Positions 11,942 through 22,600 are shown, counted from the first letter of the stretch. The stretch: DNA of 64,000 nt from Cryptomeria japonica (GCF_030272615.1 NC_081413.1:338238802-338302801); one strand, 5' to 3'. Notes: generated from the sequence alone by a model not told the origin. Translations and numbers: made by a program.

Positions 11942-12869
11942 TGTTGGCAATTGAAACTCAATTGGTTGGTTTCACTATGTTGTCATTGATGGCAACATGG
12001 TATTTTGTTCTGGCTTCACATTTTGGTTTAGTTGTTTACTGACAAGCACTTCACATGCACTACACTGGCATCGACAAATCAAAAGGATTTCTTTGGTTAC
12101 CAGAAATGTAGGACGACATGGTTTAGAATATGGTTATCAGCATTGGAGGCTGACATCTCTTGGATCCGACATTGGCAATTTTTTTTTATATTCATGCATT
12201 TATGTTATCTAGTTGACATGTAATTTGATATTGTAATTATCTTTGTAAGCCAACATAAGGCATGATAAGTTGTATAGGATATAAAGGTGAGTTTGATTAG
12301 ATCATTTTGATATAGATGTGGTGATGGATATGTGAATTTGATATAATGTGAAATATATCAGAGAGATTATGTATGTGAGGATATTTATGTAAGGGTTATT
12401 CTGGTAAAGGGTTTAGGGTTTTAGACTGGAACATACAGAGCTTAAACCGGAACTGTATTCTAGCATAGAAAATGCTATCTTAGCAGTTCAACACTTCTCC
12501 AGATTGTAGTCTGGATGTATATGTAGTCAGTGAGACTCCATTTGTTATTGAGCAATGTGCTCTAGGCTATAAGCCTCCCTGCAAGTCCAGGCCCCTTATA
12601 TTTTGTAATATCTCTTCATATGGTCAGTGGGTGATATTGTGGGCCACAAATCCCACTGTGGTTTTTCCTCTTTGAGGTTTTCCATGTATAAATTTTGTGT
12701 GTTATGATTCTCATATATGTGATTGGCTTATTAGTTGCTTTACTTTTTTCAATTCTATATGTATCGGTATACCAGTTGCTATATGCATTGTTTAATAAGG
12801 CTAAAATTAATTCATTTGGTATAACACTAATTCACACCCCCCCCTCTCAATGTTATTGGAATTCTAACA
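11942..12869 (+). repeat. Copia-type LTR (second subfamily), 928 bp
   Basis: Begins TGTTGGCAATTGAAAC and ends GAATTCTAACA, followed by an iMet primer site. TATA-like GGATATAAAGG near 12,288; the R/U5 block reads CCCACTGTGGTTTTTCC near 12,650-12,670; C-run at 12,837-12,844. Layout matches the other copia LTRs. In its R/U5 half it is closest to the LTR at 23,781, but the 5' halves are too different for a simple pair. No second copy is visible downstream. Confidence 0.78.
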
Positions 12870-12872
12870 AAT

Positions 12873-12884
12873 TGGTATCAGAGC
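12873..12884 (+). promoter_or_regulatory. Primer-binding site (tRNA-iMet)
   Basis: A perfect TGGTATCAGAGC lies three bases after the LTR end. It is followed by a copia-style leader, GTTTAACAACTTGAGGAAA, equivalent to the leaders after 1,493, 5,793 and 56,759. Confidence 0.85.
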
Positions 12885-13060
12885 CTTGTGCCTCGGAGGA
12901 AGTTTAACAACTTGAGGAAAATTTTGAATCTGGAATCCATGGACATGGGTCTGGAGAAACAACTTGAGATGGCACTTGAAGATTATGATGCTGAAAGGTT
13001 GAAAGACTTAAAGCTATAAGATGAATTATTGATCATAACCTGAATAAGTACAAATAAATA
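12885..13060 (+). other. Copia leader and gag-start remnant at a copia/gypsy junction
   Basis: A leader like that of the other copia elements is followed by an ATG near 12,940 and a short Glu/Leu-rich stretch (LEKQLEMALEDYDAERLKDL) that stops at a TAA. By about 13,070 the sequence instead reads in another frame as the Asn-rich gypsy gag N-terminus (VSDKGRNHKDETNVKNN). The copia to gypsy switch therefore lies in roughly 13,000-13,070. No gypsy LTR lies between the two. Confidence 0.55.
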
Positions 13061-14543
13061 TGTGAACATGCAACCCAAGTATCGGACAAGGGAAGAAATC
13101 ATAAAGATGAAACCAATGTAAAGAACAATACTTATAAGATAACTGGAAACCCCTCATATGATCATGGGAATGGTAATCATGCATACACCCATGTACCTCC
13201 TAAACATCAGTACAATCATTATAACAAATTTGCATATCAAAGTCAATTCCAACCCCGAAACCAATTTCCCCATTATAATAATACAAGTCAGAACCATGGG
13301 AATTTCTTCCAGGGAGGGTATGGATTGATGAATATAGAGCGTATCAGATAATTTGACTTTTCAGGAATGATGGTGTATCCTCATCCCATCCCAAATGAAA
13401 TCAAAACTGTAGTACCAAAATTCACTGGGAGTAATGCTATCACAGGAGAAGCACATTGTAAATCTTTCGACACAGTCATTGAAGATTTTTGCCTCCCATA
13501 TGAAGATGTTAAAATCAAGTTATTCATGCAGTCTTTAACAAAAGATGCATGAGATTGGTTCAGAACATTACCAAATGCTTTGATAAGTAGCCTTATAGAG
13601 TTTAGGAGACTTTTTCTTGAACAGTATGGAGATCAAAATAGCCCCGAGTTTGCACTACATGAAATCATAAGTATCAAAAAAGAACCTAATGAGACAGTAG
13701 TCGATTTCAATAGAAGATTTAACAGTTATAAACAAAATTCCTAATAGGATAAAGCCAGTCCCAAAAGTAAGCATCTTGTACTAAATAAATGCCTTTGACA
13801 TCAAGACAAATTATGAACTCAAGACAAAAAACCTTGCGACTCTTCAAGGGGTTATGAAAGTTGCCATAACTATAGAAAACAATAGAAAAGTTGTTGGAAG
13901 AATTGGGAAGAGAGAAGATACTAGGTTGTTCAATCCAAGAGCTCCCAAAAAAACTAAAGATGAAGACAAATTGGACAAAGTATTGAATGTTCTAAAAGAT
14001 TTATCTGTGAAGGTAAATAAAATAGAGAAACAACAGTTCTTCCATCATGATAGACCCAGACTACACGATATGCCTTACAATACTACCTGGAAGGATGGGA
14101 AACCAATGGAGAAGAATTAGAAGGATAATATGTAGACGCTAGATCCTCTAAAAAGAATTGTGAATCAGGTCTCAAATGATAACCTGTGGTTCTTTGCTTA
14201 TGACATGCCACATTCTCCTTACCAATGTATAGTGGCAAAGAAGCTACAAGAAGAAGAAGAAGAAGAATGTGAAGGGTATACAGATTACAACACCATAAAT
14301 TTTCTATCATTCAAAGAATATGACTCATCTGAGGAAGAAGGGGATGGTGATGTAAGTTCCAGACAGATCAATCAACAATGTTGTATGTAGCAAATATTCT
14401 TAGATGAGAAAGAAGAGATCAAACTCAGGGTCCCCACTAAGGAAGAATGGGAAAGAATCATGGTGGTTGCAGTGGAACAAGCCAAAAGAACCTATGCTCT
14501 TAGATACAAAACCATAAACCCCGAGTAGGGAAAGTCCTCCGAA
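13061..14543 (+). pseudogene. Gypsy D: gag (broken)
   Basis: Asn/Gln-rich N-terminal part, then the retrotransposon gag core: KFTGSNAITGEAH and DWFRTLPNALISSLIEF-type helices, matching RDWYRGLPINSIGSW in H. Breaks include TGA at 13,550 before DWF and a frameshift near 13,730. A basic and acidic linker follows (13,854-14,120). The zinc-knuckle position near 14,187-14,228 reads W-F-F-A-Y-D-M-P-HSPYQC, where H has CMACDGPHSPHQC; both leading Cys are lost here. Gag would form the virus-like particle and bind RNA. The C-terminal part has an EEEEEE run and further stops. Confidence 0.72.
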
Positions 14544-15397
14544 ATGTTCATAAAAGAAGTCAATAAAGTATCTAAACCAATGAATAGAATGAGTAATATC
14601 CAAGGTAAGGATTCAGGCAAAACCAAAGAGAGGGGTGTTCAAATAACAAAACCACAAAAGGGAGAGAAAGAGAGCATAAAAAATGCTTCCTCAACACCAG
14701 CCACTATGTTATTTGACATTGCGAATTCTTTGACACAGATGAAGGTCTCTATCCCATTGCTTGAGATAATGGAGTTCCCTGAATATAGAGAAAAGACTCT
14801 AAAAATGATTGCAGATGTCTCAAGAGAAAACGTGAAGGAGAACAAGCAAGGTGGTCAAGATGGTAGTGGTGAAAGTGATCCAATTCCAGCCATATACTTG
14901 GGATCCACAATAACAAAGAATCCTTCCCAAGTGGATCCCTTTTACCTAACTCTAATGATCAATAATAAGATGATTAAAAATTGCATGATTGATTCAGGAG
15001 TAGCAATAAATGTTATGCCTATGAGAGTTATGAAAGAGCTTGGAATGGGGGTGGATACAACATTTGCAAGTGTTACGCTATGGATAATAGATTTGTTCCA
15101 GTGGTGGGTGTTATGAAAGATGTAGAGTTCAAACTAGCAGCATGCCTTGAAGAATCTTACAAGATGGACATCACAGTGGTGGATGTCCCTCCAAATTATG
15201 GAATGTTATTATCAAGACAGTGGTCAAACCTGATAGGGGGAAATGTCCAATTGGATTGGTCATATGAAACCATACTAGTGAACGGACATGAAGTGAGAAT
15301 TGAAAGAGAACCTCACTCCTCATATATCATAGAGGACGTGGACACGCTTGAGCCAATATGTTTTATTCAGTTAGACATGGATAATTTTAAAGTATAA
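14544..15397 (+). pseudogene. Gypsy D: aspartic protease region
   Basis: A Lys/Glu-rich linker leads into the retropepsin core: TITKNPSQVDPFYLTLMINN, then CMIDSGVAINVMP with the catalytic Asp-Ser-Gly. A frameshift near 15,080 moves the frame, after which MLLSRQWSNLIGGNVQLDWS matches H (MLLSKQWAAVVGGNVQLDLS). The protein would cleave gag-pol in the particle. The active triplet is present, so the loss of function comes from the frameshift. A stop at 15,395 separates it from the extra RNase H. Confidence 0.75.
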
Positions 15398-15955
15398 TTG
15401 ACGAAGCCAAAGATTGAGGATTTGTCTCCAATTGAGTCTTGCATCAAAGAAACAAATGATCAAGTGTGGAGCATGTACTTTGATGGCTTATGTAGTAAGG
15501 AAGGAAGTGGAGCTAGGATTCTATTCATTTCACCAGGTGGAGAAACATTTAAGTATTCCTTCAAATTAATGTATGAATGTACCAAAAATATTGCTGAGTA
15601 TGAGGCTTTAATCACAGGACTGAACCTAGTAGTTAAGTATGGAATTAAAATCCTTAGTGTATTTGGGGACTCAGAATTGATAGTGTCCCAAATTAAAGAA
15701 AACTATGCCTCTAAACATATCAGATTGAAGCAATACAGAAATGCAATCTGGGACACCATTGAATTGTTTGATGCCTTTAAGATAAATTGGATTGATAGGT
15801 CAAAGAACATAATGGCTGACTTTCTGGCAAATATTGCACTAAAGGAAAGTGATGTGACATTAAATGGGATATCAAAAGTGGAGATAAAAGTCAGACCTTC
15901 TATCCCTGATAACCTGCACAATTGGCAAATTTTTCAAATTATGCTGACTTGCTAA
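15398..15955 (+). pseudogene. Gypsy D: extra RNase H domain upstream of RT
   Basis: A 185-codon stretch with all four acidic positions of a type I RNase H: Asp in MYFDG, Glu in AEYEAL, Asp in GDSELIV and Asp in IMADFLAN. The fold pattern (FDG, then G..A.Y.AL..GL, then GDS..V, then D.LA) is that of plant and archaeal-type RNase H domains captured by some plant gypsy lineages. It lies between protease and RT, whereas in the described Tat/Ogre elements the extra domain lies after RT-RNase H. Frame changes at its end, with RT starting in another frame. Confidence 0.78.
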
Positions 15956-17840
15956 ACTTATTGCAGTGTGTGGATCATTATCAGGCACAGGCTATTAACT
16001 TTAATAACTTTGTGGAAGAGATTGGTGGGAAAGAAACCTTGTTTGGACAAGATATCATACAGCTGAAATCGAACAAACTACCAAGAGGTTTGGTTGCATT
16101 AGAAAGAACCTTCAATGCACAGGACAAAATAGAAACTAAAGTGACTCCAACTAGAGAAAGTGGTGTTGAACAAGTTAACTTGGGGAACGAGGAGTCACCA
16201 AGGCATGTGTTTGTTGGAAATAAATTAACTCCTAAAATGAAGCAACAACTGATAAATTTTCTCAAAAAGTATAGGCATGTTTTTGCATGGTCATATGATG
16301 ACCTCAAAGCCTATAGAGAAGATCCTTTTCAGCATGAAATACCCCTTAAACCTAATGCCAATCCATTTAGACAAAAACAGAGACCTATAAATCCAACCTT
16401 GCTACCTAAGATGAAAGAAAAAATAATAAAAATGAAAGATGTAGGGATAATCAAACCTTGTAGGTATTCCACTTGGGTTTCAAACCTAGTGCCTGTCAAA
16501 AAAAAGAATGGAGACATAAGACTCTGTGTAGACTTCAGGAACTTGAATATATCATCCTTGAAAGATAACTACCCACTACCAAATATGGATATCATGTTGC
16601 AGAAGGTGACTGGATGTGAACTATTATCTGTGATGGATGGATTCTCAGGTTATAACCAAGTGAAAGTCAGGGAGGCTGAGCAATACAAGACAACCTTTAC
16701 AACACCACAGGGTACATATGTGTATGCAAGGATGCCATTTGGCCTAACTAATGGTGGGGCAACTTTCCAAAGAGCAATGGATGTAGAATTTGTAGAGCTA
16801 ATAGATGTGATAATGGTGGTATATCAGGATGATCTAACCACTTACTCAAAAAAGGCTAAAGACCACTGCAATCATCTTGAAAGGATATTTAGAAAAGATT
16901 TAGAATATGGGATCTCTCTTAATCCAAAGAAATGCCATTTTGGAGTTGAGGAAGGAAAGCTCCTAGGACACATAGTATCTAAGGAGGGAGTAAAAATTGA
17001 TCCTAAAGGGTGGCTGAAATCAATGAAGTCCCCATTCCAAAAACTGTTAAGGCCATTCAGTCATTTCTGGGACAAATCAACTTTGTCAGGAGATTCATCT
17101 TAAACTTTTTAGATATTGTAAAACCTATAGTGCAGATGTTGAAGAGAGGAGCCAAAATAGATTGGGATGCATAAGCATTGGATTCCTTTGTAGTAATCAA
17201 GAGGGAAATATCCAAGGCACCAGTACTGATATCACCAGATTTTAGCAAACCATTTCTGATCTTTTCTTTTACCTCTTGTCACATAGTAGCAGCAGTATTA
17301 TTACAGAAGAACTAAAGTGGTTGTGAGCAACCCATTGCATACTTTAGGAAATCGTTGAGCCCATTTGAGATCAAGTATGATATGAATGAGAAACATGCCT
17401 ATGCTCTAGTAAGAGAAGTAAAACACTTTAAAAAATACCTAGTAGGGGCAAAGATCACAACTTTTGTTCCTAATGCAACAGTAAAAGATATTTTCAGACA
17501 AACCGAAGTAACAGGAAAAAGGTGCAAATGGATCAACCAAATACAAGATTTTAACATTGAGCTCAAGATCTCACAAGTCATTAAGGTCCAGGGATTAGCT
17601 AGACTCATGGCAGGGGCAGATTTTGAAGGATTTCAAGTAAATGAAGTTGGGCTTGAGGAAGCCAGTTTCAATATCGAGAACACAGTATGGTACACAAATT
17701 TTATGCATTATCTTAAACATATGAAGTGTCTAGACAATATGACTGATAATCAAAAGAGGACCTTGAAGTTGAAACCATTAAAGTATTTGATCATTAATGG
17801 TGTCCTGTATTGGAAAAACAGAGATGGAATATTACTACTA
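15922..17840 (+). pseudogene. Gypsy D: reverse transcriptase and native RNase H-like domain
   Basis: RT blocks: FAWSYDDLKAY, WVSNLVPVKKKNGDIRLCVD, LSVMDGFSGYNQV, FTTPQGTYVYARMPFGL. The active-site box is YQDD (16,822-16,833); gypsy elements usually have YLDD or YIDD. LLGHIVSKEGV marks the thumb. Frame breaks near 17,000, and stops follow TAA 17,101 and at 17,173. The native RNase H region reads FLIFSFTSCHIVAAVLLQ, with Phe where the first catalytic Asp (DAS motif) belongs. It continues to the linker with TLKLKPLKYLI. RT copies the RNA; the degenerate RNase H may act only as a tether. Confidence 0.8.
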
Positions 17841-18940
17841 TGCTTGGATGAATGTCAGGCAAACAAAATCTTGCAAGAAATGCATGGTGGAGTGTGTGGT
17901 GGTCATTTTTCTGCCAGAACTACAACTCACAAGATATTAAGGGTAGGGTATTATTAGCCACATGTGCTTAATGATTTCTATCAGTATGTTAGGAATGTGA
18001 AGCATGCCAGAAGTTCTCAGGAAAATTGAAGTATCAGGGGGCTCTCCCATTAAGACCTATGCAGGTTGAAGAACCTTTTCAGCAATGGGGGTTGGATTTC
18101 ATTGGGGAGATATCAAACAAATCTAGTGGAGGTCACAGATGGATATTGGTAGCCACCGAATACTTAACCAAATGGGTAGAAGCAATTCCTACCAAGTAGG
18201 CTACTAGCAAAGTAGTCATCAAATTCATGATGGAAAATATCATTACCAGATTCGGTGTCCATACTAGGATTATTGTTGATAATGGAATGTGCTTCAGATC
18301 TAAGGAATTTAACACCTTTTGTGAGGAGTATGACATCAAAATATCTCATTCATCTCCATATCATCCCCAAGGTAACGGGAAGGCTAAATCTAGCAATAAA
18401 AATATCCTCAAGATCATCAAAAAGATGCTAGGACAAAATAAAAAAGGATGGGATTCAAAATTGTGTCTGGCACTTTGGTGTGATAGAATAATAGTCAAGA
18501 AGTCTATAGGAAAATGTCTATTTGAATTGGTTTATGGCAAAAAAGCTAGGCTTTCATTGGATAATCTTCTGCCTGTCCACATATTTATGATACAAGAAGG
18601 AATAGATGTGGAAGATCCTTTGTAGGAGAGGCTGATTCAGCTAGTAGAGCTTGATGAGATCTGAATAGAAGCCCAAAAGCAGATTAAGGCACAAAATCAA
18701 ATGAAAAGGTTATATGACAAAAAGGCAACAAATCGGAAGTTTGAGATAGGTGATTGGGTCCTGATGTGGGATGCCAGAAACTAGGACAAAGGTAGGCATG
18801 CAAAGTTTGAGGCCCTCTGGCTAGGACCATATATAATCCTGGAGAAGGTAGGAGAAGACTCATATTTTATACAAAGTGCAATAGGAGAGAGTTAGGATTT
18901 TTCGGTACATGGACAATTCCAGAAGAAAATTTTCTCTTGA
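17841..18940 (+). pseudogene. Gypsy D: integrase (broken, catalytic Glu replaced)
   Basis: Zinc region HGGVCGGHFSARTT...VGYY, then CEACQ in a shifted frame near 18,000. The core has GLDFIGE with the first Asp, VDNGMCF with the second, and YHPQGNGKAKSSNK, where the third catalytic residue, Glu in the usual NGxAESSNK, is Lys (AAA, 18,386-18,388). H has the same Lys. The C-terminal domain shows LWLGPYIILEKVGEDSYF, a GPY motif. Stops at 17,954, 18,197, 18,623, 18,661 and 18,782. The end is TGA 18,938-18,940 after VHGQF, matched by H. Confidence 0.8.
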
Positions 18941-19381
18941 AACAAATATAATTCCATGTAGAGTAGATAGGATTATTTTCTCATTGTGTATACCACTAGC
19001 CACCATTACTAGGTCCCTATTCACTAGAGATTCTAGATTCTTGAAGGCATCCATAGCATACCTCCATCCCCAGTCAGAGCCACTGTTGAGAATTGAATTT
19101 AAACAAATAGAATTATGTGGTTTCAATTGAAGCTACATAAGTTTTCTTGAGAAAAAAATGAAATCAAGCATGCCCTTGAGAATTTTGATAGAACCCTTGG
19201 CATTTCCATAGACATCAGAATCCTAAAGATTATTGCTCAAACCAAGGCCATCGGATATACATGTTCATCCTTCACCAAAACCCCAAGTCTGACTGAAATG
19301 ATTATATCAAAGGAACCAGCAAATACTTTATCGACGAAGCTATTTTGAGGAAAGAGAGCACTAAGTAGAGACTTTCAGTAG
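18941..19381 (+). other. Gypsy D 3' flank, non-coding or decayed
   Basis: Follows the pol stop. A short open stretch near 19,155-19,345 has protein-like composition (KHALENFDRTLGISIDIRIL) but I do not recognise it. It may be a captured fragment continuous with the PPR-like piece that follows. Confidence 0.35.
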
Positions 19382-19483
19382 AATGCAATTGCAAGGCATC
19401 AAAGAAGCTTCAAAGAAATACACTTGGTAGGTGTAATACCGAACTCCATGACCTTTGCCAACACCTCCCTCCCTGCGGCATAA
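19382..19483 (+). pseudogene. Possible PPR-repeat fragment
   Basis: A 33-codon open stretch ending TAA reads SFKEIHLVGVIPNSMTFANT and then LPAA. The pattern F..M...GV.PN..TF...LPAC is that of a plant pentatricopeptide repeat. The stop just upstream (TAG, 19,379) falls where PPR repeats usually have Gln-Asn, which suggests a decayed CAG. PPR proteins bind organelle RNA. This is one repeat at most and could be chance or a fragment of host gene carried by a transposon. Confidence 0.4.
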
Positions 19484-19696
19484 AGGCCTTTATCCCACAT
19501 CGGTAGTGGGCAGGAGATTCTTAATATTTAAATACAAGAACACACACATCTATGGTGTCAAAAGCTTAAAGGCTTTTGGCAAGTGGAAGTTCAATGCCTA
19601 GTGGACCCCACACACGTGCATGCAGATTGAGGCATCCAAATTTTGCAACAAAAGGGCAAGTTAAATGTCAAGCAAGTTGGATTCAATCTGACGGTG
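19484..19696. promoter_or_regulatory. Possible LTR promoter region of a gypsy element
   Basis: Contains TTTATCCCACATCGGTAGTG at about 19,489-19,508 followed by a TATA-like AATATTTAAATAC near 19,523-19,535. The CCACATCGG plus TATA arrangement resembles plant LTR and gene promoters. No paired copy was found, so the LTR assignment is inference. Confidence 0.3.
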
Positions 19697-19876
19697 GTTG
19701 TTGATCTGCAATGAGAATTAGCTTGTCAATTACTCATCACGGATCAGCAACAAAACATGTGTAGTAAAGAATGAGATAAAGAGTGAGCAAATCTGAAGGT
19801 CTGGTAGATGATCCAATGGTGGTCACTGATCCACAATGGGAAGATGCTCATTGGTTACTCATCGCGGATCAGTGAC
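19697..19876. repeat. Two tandem stem-loop units (125-bp period)
   Basis: Two units each have 19-base arms around a 17-base loop. Unit 1 arms are 19,697-19,715 and 19,733-19,751 (4 mismatches). Unit 2 arms are 19,822-19,840 and 19,858-19,876 (3 mismatches, the outer 11 pairs perfect: GTCACTGATCC/GGATCAGTGAC). Each is preceded by a GATYCAAT word, and unit 2 is followed by GTGGGTCTGATAG. The 128-bp units at 42,061-42,480 show the same order of words. A likely gypsy terminal or UTR repeat. Confidence 0.6.
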
Positions 19877-20039
19877 AAAGAAGAGCCAGGGTCTAGTGGT
19901 GGGTCTGATAGTGCTAAAGTGGCAAATGAGGTGGCACCAGATGGATGCGCGGATAAATTGGGAAGTGACATGTGGCAGAGCTCAGTCTAAAAAAAACACA
20001 AGCAAGAGGAATTTCCATCAATGACTTGTTATCAGCCGA

Positions 20040-20530
20040 ACATAAAGAATCAAAGGAGAGTTTTTTTGTTTTATCAAAAAGGGAAATTTCACCGATGTCA
20101 GTACAATGGCCAGATAAATGAAGAACTATTTTGATGGAATTTTAATATCGATAAGGAAACAAAGGGACCCAGTGATAAAAGGGTTTTCATCCAAAAGGAA
20201 TATTTCAATGAATTGATAAAACATTACACCGATACAAACACTTATAGCAAGGCTCTGATAAAATAAAGATATCGATGAGACAAGAAATGTGTCGGTGATG
20301 ATGTTAATTTCACCGAAGTAAAGAATGATGTCGATGGAATATGGTGTTTTGGGGAGACATAAGATAAAGCCATCGAGACATATGATTTCATCAAAGTACA
20401 ACACAGGTGTAAGGTTGAATAAACGTCGGTGAAAAATTCAAAGCATTGCTAGACAAATGATTACCCATTGCCGTGAAGAACAAAACAAATCTCAGTGAAG
20501 TCACATCTCAGTGAAGTCACATTACCATAA
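20040..20530. repeat. Degenerate repeat cluster built on TCACCGA/TCGGTGA words
   Basis: The word TCACCGA, its reverse complement and one-base variants (ATCGATGA, TCGATGG, CATCGAGA) recur every 20-40 bases. A clean dyad pairs TCGGTGA at 20,292-20,298 with TCACCGA at 20,310-20,316. A short direct repeat ATCTCAGTGAAGTCAC occurs twice around 20,488-20,521. No coding potential. Possibly part of the same terminal region as the stem-loops at 19,697. Confidence 0.45.
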
Positions 20531-21550
20531 ATTCAAATGAATATATGTGTGACCATTGCTTAACTAGAATTATTAATTGATGCTCAATGAATTAATGATG
20601 AAGGGACATGACTTCTCATAGAACAAGTGTTTCTCGTTTATTTATATGAGCATATTTTGTAAATTGAAGCAATGATTAGAATAGAAGAATACTAGATAGA
20701 CACTATAGCCTATGGCATACTATTGTACCATTTTGAAGGTTTAATAGAATCAATCATTTTTTCTTTTCTATATGTGCTCTGGATTATCTCATTTTCTGTA
20801 GGTTGTTGTTTGTGATATTATCTAAGGGAGATAAGGTTATTTGTATTCTTACAGTGAAGTTTATGTTTCTATATTATAAACTTTTTATTAAAAAGATCTA
20901 CTTGTGGATTGTAACTGTTCCTTGTAGTTCTTCCTTGAATGGTCCCCTAAGGTTAGGGTTAAACTCTTTTAGGTGGTTTATGATATAAACATTTAGCAAA
21001 TCTCATAAGAAACATTAACTGATAGATTTACCAAAGGGGATAGGTTTAAAAACTATCTCACAAATCATACATTAGGTCCTAGAGAAATATAAGACTCTGT
21101 AGCCCAAAAAACAAAGAAGGCACTGGTCATCCATAAACCATAATTACCATTATAAGAATGCACCTTTACATTAAGGAAATAGTGATTAGTTGAGTAAGAA
21201 TTATAGAGTTATTTAGTAATAGTTCACATATATAGGAATTTCAAGCACAAAGATCGAATAGCTTCCATAACAGTAGTCTTAAACTCATCTAAAAGACATC
21301 TATTCCAAGAATCTTTTCCATTCTAAGATAGGGATCAGCTAGATCAAAATATCAATCTTCTATAAAAAGCTAATTAGTTATCAAAATCCACTAGTGAATA
21401 GGTATACCCGCCTAGGTCTTGCAGAGCCTAAAGTGAGAGAGTTAGTAACCAAATAGGTTCACTCTATAAGTTGGCCAAGTCAAATTGGAGGGTTTGATCA
21501 TAGGAGTTGGCGTTTCCTTAGAACCTATCCAATATTTTATTAATCGCCTG
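20531..21550. other. Non-coding region, unassigned
   Basis: About 1 kb, AT-rich, without LTR ends, convincing frames or clear repeats. Confidence 0.45.
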
Positions 21551-22527
21551 ATTGATAAGAGTTTATGATAGAAACTCCAATTTTGATGATTTTGTGACTG
21601 TGTCACTGATAGGTTAGGTCGGATTTGATAAGAGTTTGTGATAGAAACTCCAAGTTTGATGATGTTGTGACTTTCATCACTGATAGGAAAGGTCAGATTT
21701 GATAAGTGTTTGTGATAGAAACTCCAAGTTTGATGATGGCGTGACTTGCATCACTGATAGGATAGGTTGGATTAACCTTTTGATTGATAAGAGTTTATGA
21801 TAGAAACTCCAAGTTTGATAATGTCGTGTTTTACATCATTGATAAGCTAGGTTGAGATGAACCTGTTGATTTGATAAGAGTTTATGATAGAAACTCCAAT
21901 TTTGATGATTGCGTGACTTGCATCACTTATAGGAGTTTGTGATAGAAACTCCAAGTTTTGATAATTTTGTGACTTGTGTCATTGATAAGAGTTTGAGATA
22001 GAAACTCCAAGTTTTGATAATTTCATGACTTGAGTCACTGATAAGAGTTTGTGATAGAAACTCCTAATTGATAGTGTGACTTGCGTCACTGATAGGATAG
22101 GTTTAGATGTCCCCATCTGATTTGATAAGAGTTTGTGATAGAAACTCTTGATTGATAGTGTGACTTACGTCACTGATAGGCTAGGTTGAGATGAACTTGT
22201 TGATTTGATAAGAGTCTATGATAGAAACTCCAAATTTGATATCATGACTTGCGTCACTGATAGGATAGGTTTAGATGAACCCACCTGATTTGATAAGAGT
22301 TTATGATAGAAACTCTTGATTGATAGTGTGACTTACATCACTGATAGGCTAGGTTGAGATGAACTTGCTGATTTGATAAGAGTTTATGATAGAAACCCCA
22401 ATTTTGATAAGGTTGCGACTTCGCCACTGATAGGCTAGGTTGAGATGAACTTGTTGATTTGATAAGAGTTTATGATAGAAACTTTTGATTGATAGCGTGA
22501 CTTATGTCATTGATAGGATAGGTTTGA
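21551..22527. repeat. Satellite array with two dyads per unit (~73-88 bp, ~14 copies)
   Basis: The word GATAAGAGTTTATGATAGAA recurs at about 21,554, 21,627, 21,701, 21,785, 21,873, 21,984, 22,038, 22,123, 22,207, 22,292, 22,375 and 22,461, with shortened units near 21,928-22,038. Each unit holds GAGTTT..AAACTC (7-base loop) and GTGACTTGCGTCAC, two short inverted repeats, followed by TGATAGGATAGGTTGAGATG. Spacing grows from 73-74 bp at the left to about 84-88 bp on the right. No coding potential. Confidence 0.85.
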
Positions 22528-22600
22528 TTGATTGATTGGATTGATAGGATTGATTGGATAGATAGGATAGATAGGATAGATAGGATTGATTGGATTGAGA
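22528..22600. repeat. GATAG/GATTG minisatellite
   Basis: Runs of GATTG, GATAG and GGATAGATA in 5- and 10-base steps follow directly from the end of the satellite units (GATAGGATAGG), from which they may have slipped. Open frames over it on both strands are low-complexity artefacts. Confidence 0.75.

Larger units (their letters stand above)
13061..18940 (+). mobile_element. Ty3/gypsy element D, gag-pol body without its own 5' LTR
   Basis: Domain order is gag, zinc knuckle, aspartic protease, extra RNase H, RT, native RNase H-like domain, integrase with a GPY-type end. Element H on the minus strand has the same order and alignable protein, so both belong to one family. D reads as a single gag-pol frame broken by at least six stops or frameshifts. 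Its 5' end abuts a copia leader; its 3' LTR was not identified, though 18,941-20,530 holds candidate terminal sequence. The extra RNase H suggests a chromovirus-unlike, Tat/Ogre-related lineage, but its position is unusual. Confidence 0.75.

Noticed and set aside
18860-19130. Open frames on both strands after gypsy D pol (73 and 88 codons)
   Set aside because: The plus-strand one starts in the pol end and is in the wrong frame; the minus-strand one has no recognisable motif.
21551-22527. CRISPR array
   Set aside because: Units are repeated along their full length with variable spacing, there are no unique spacers, and the context is a plant retrotransposon region.
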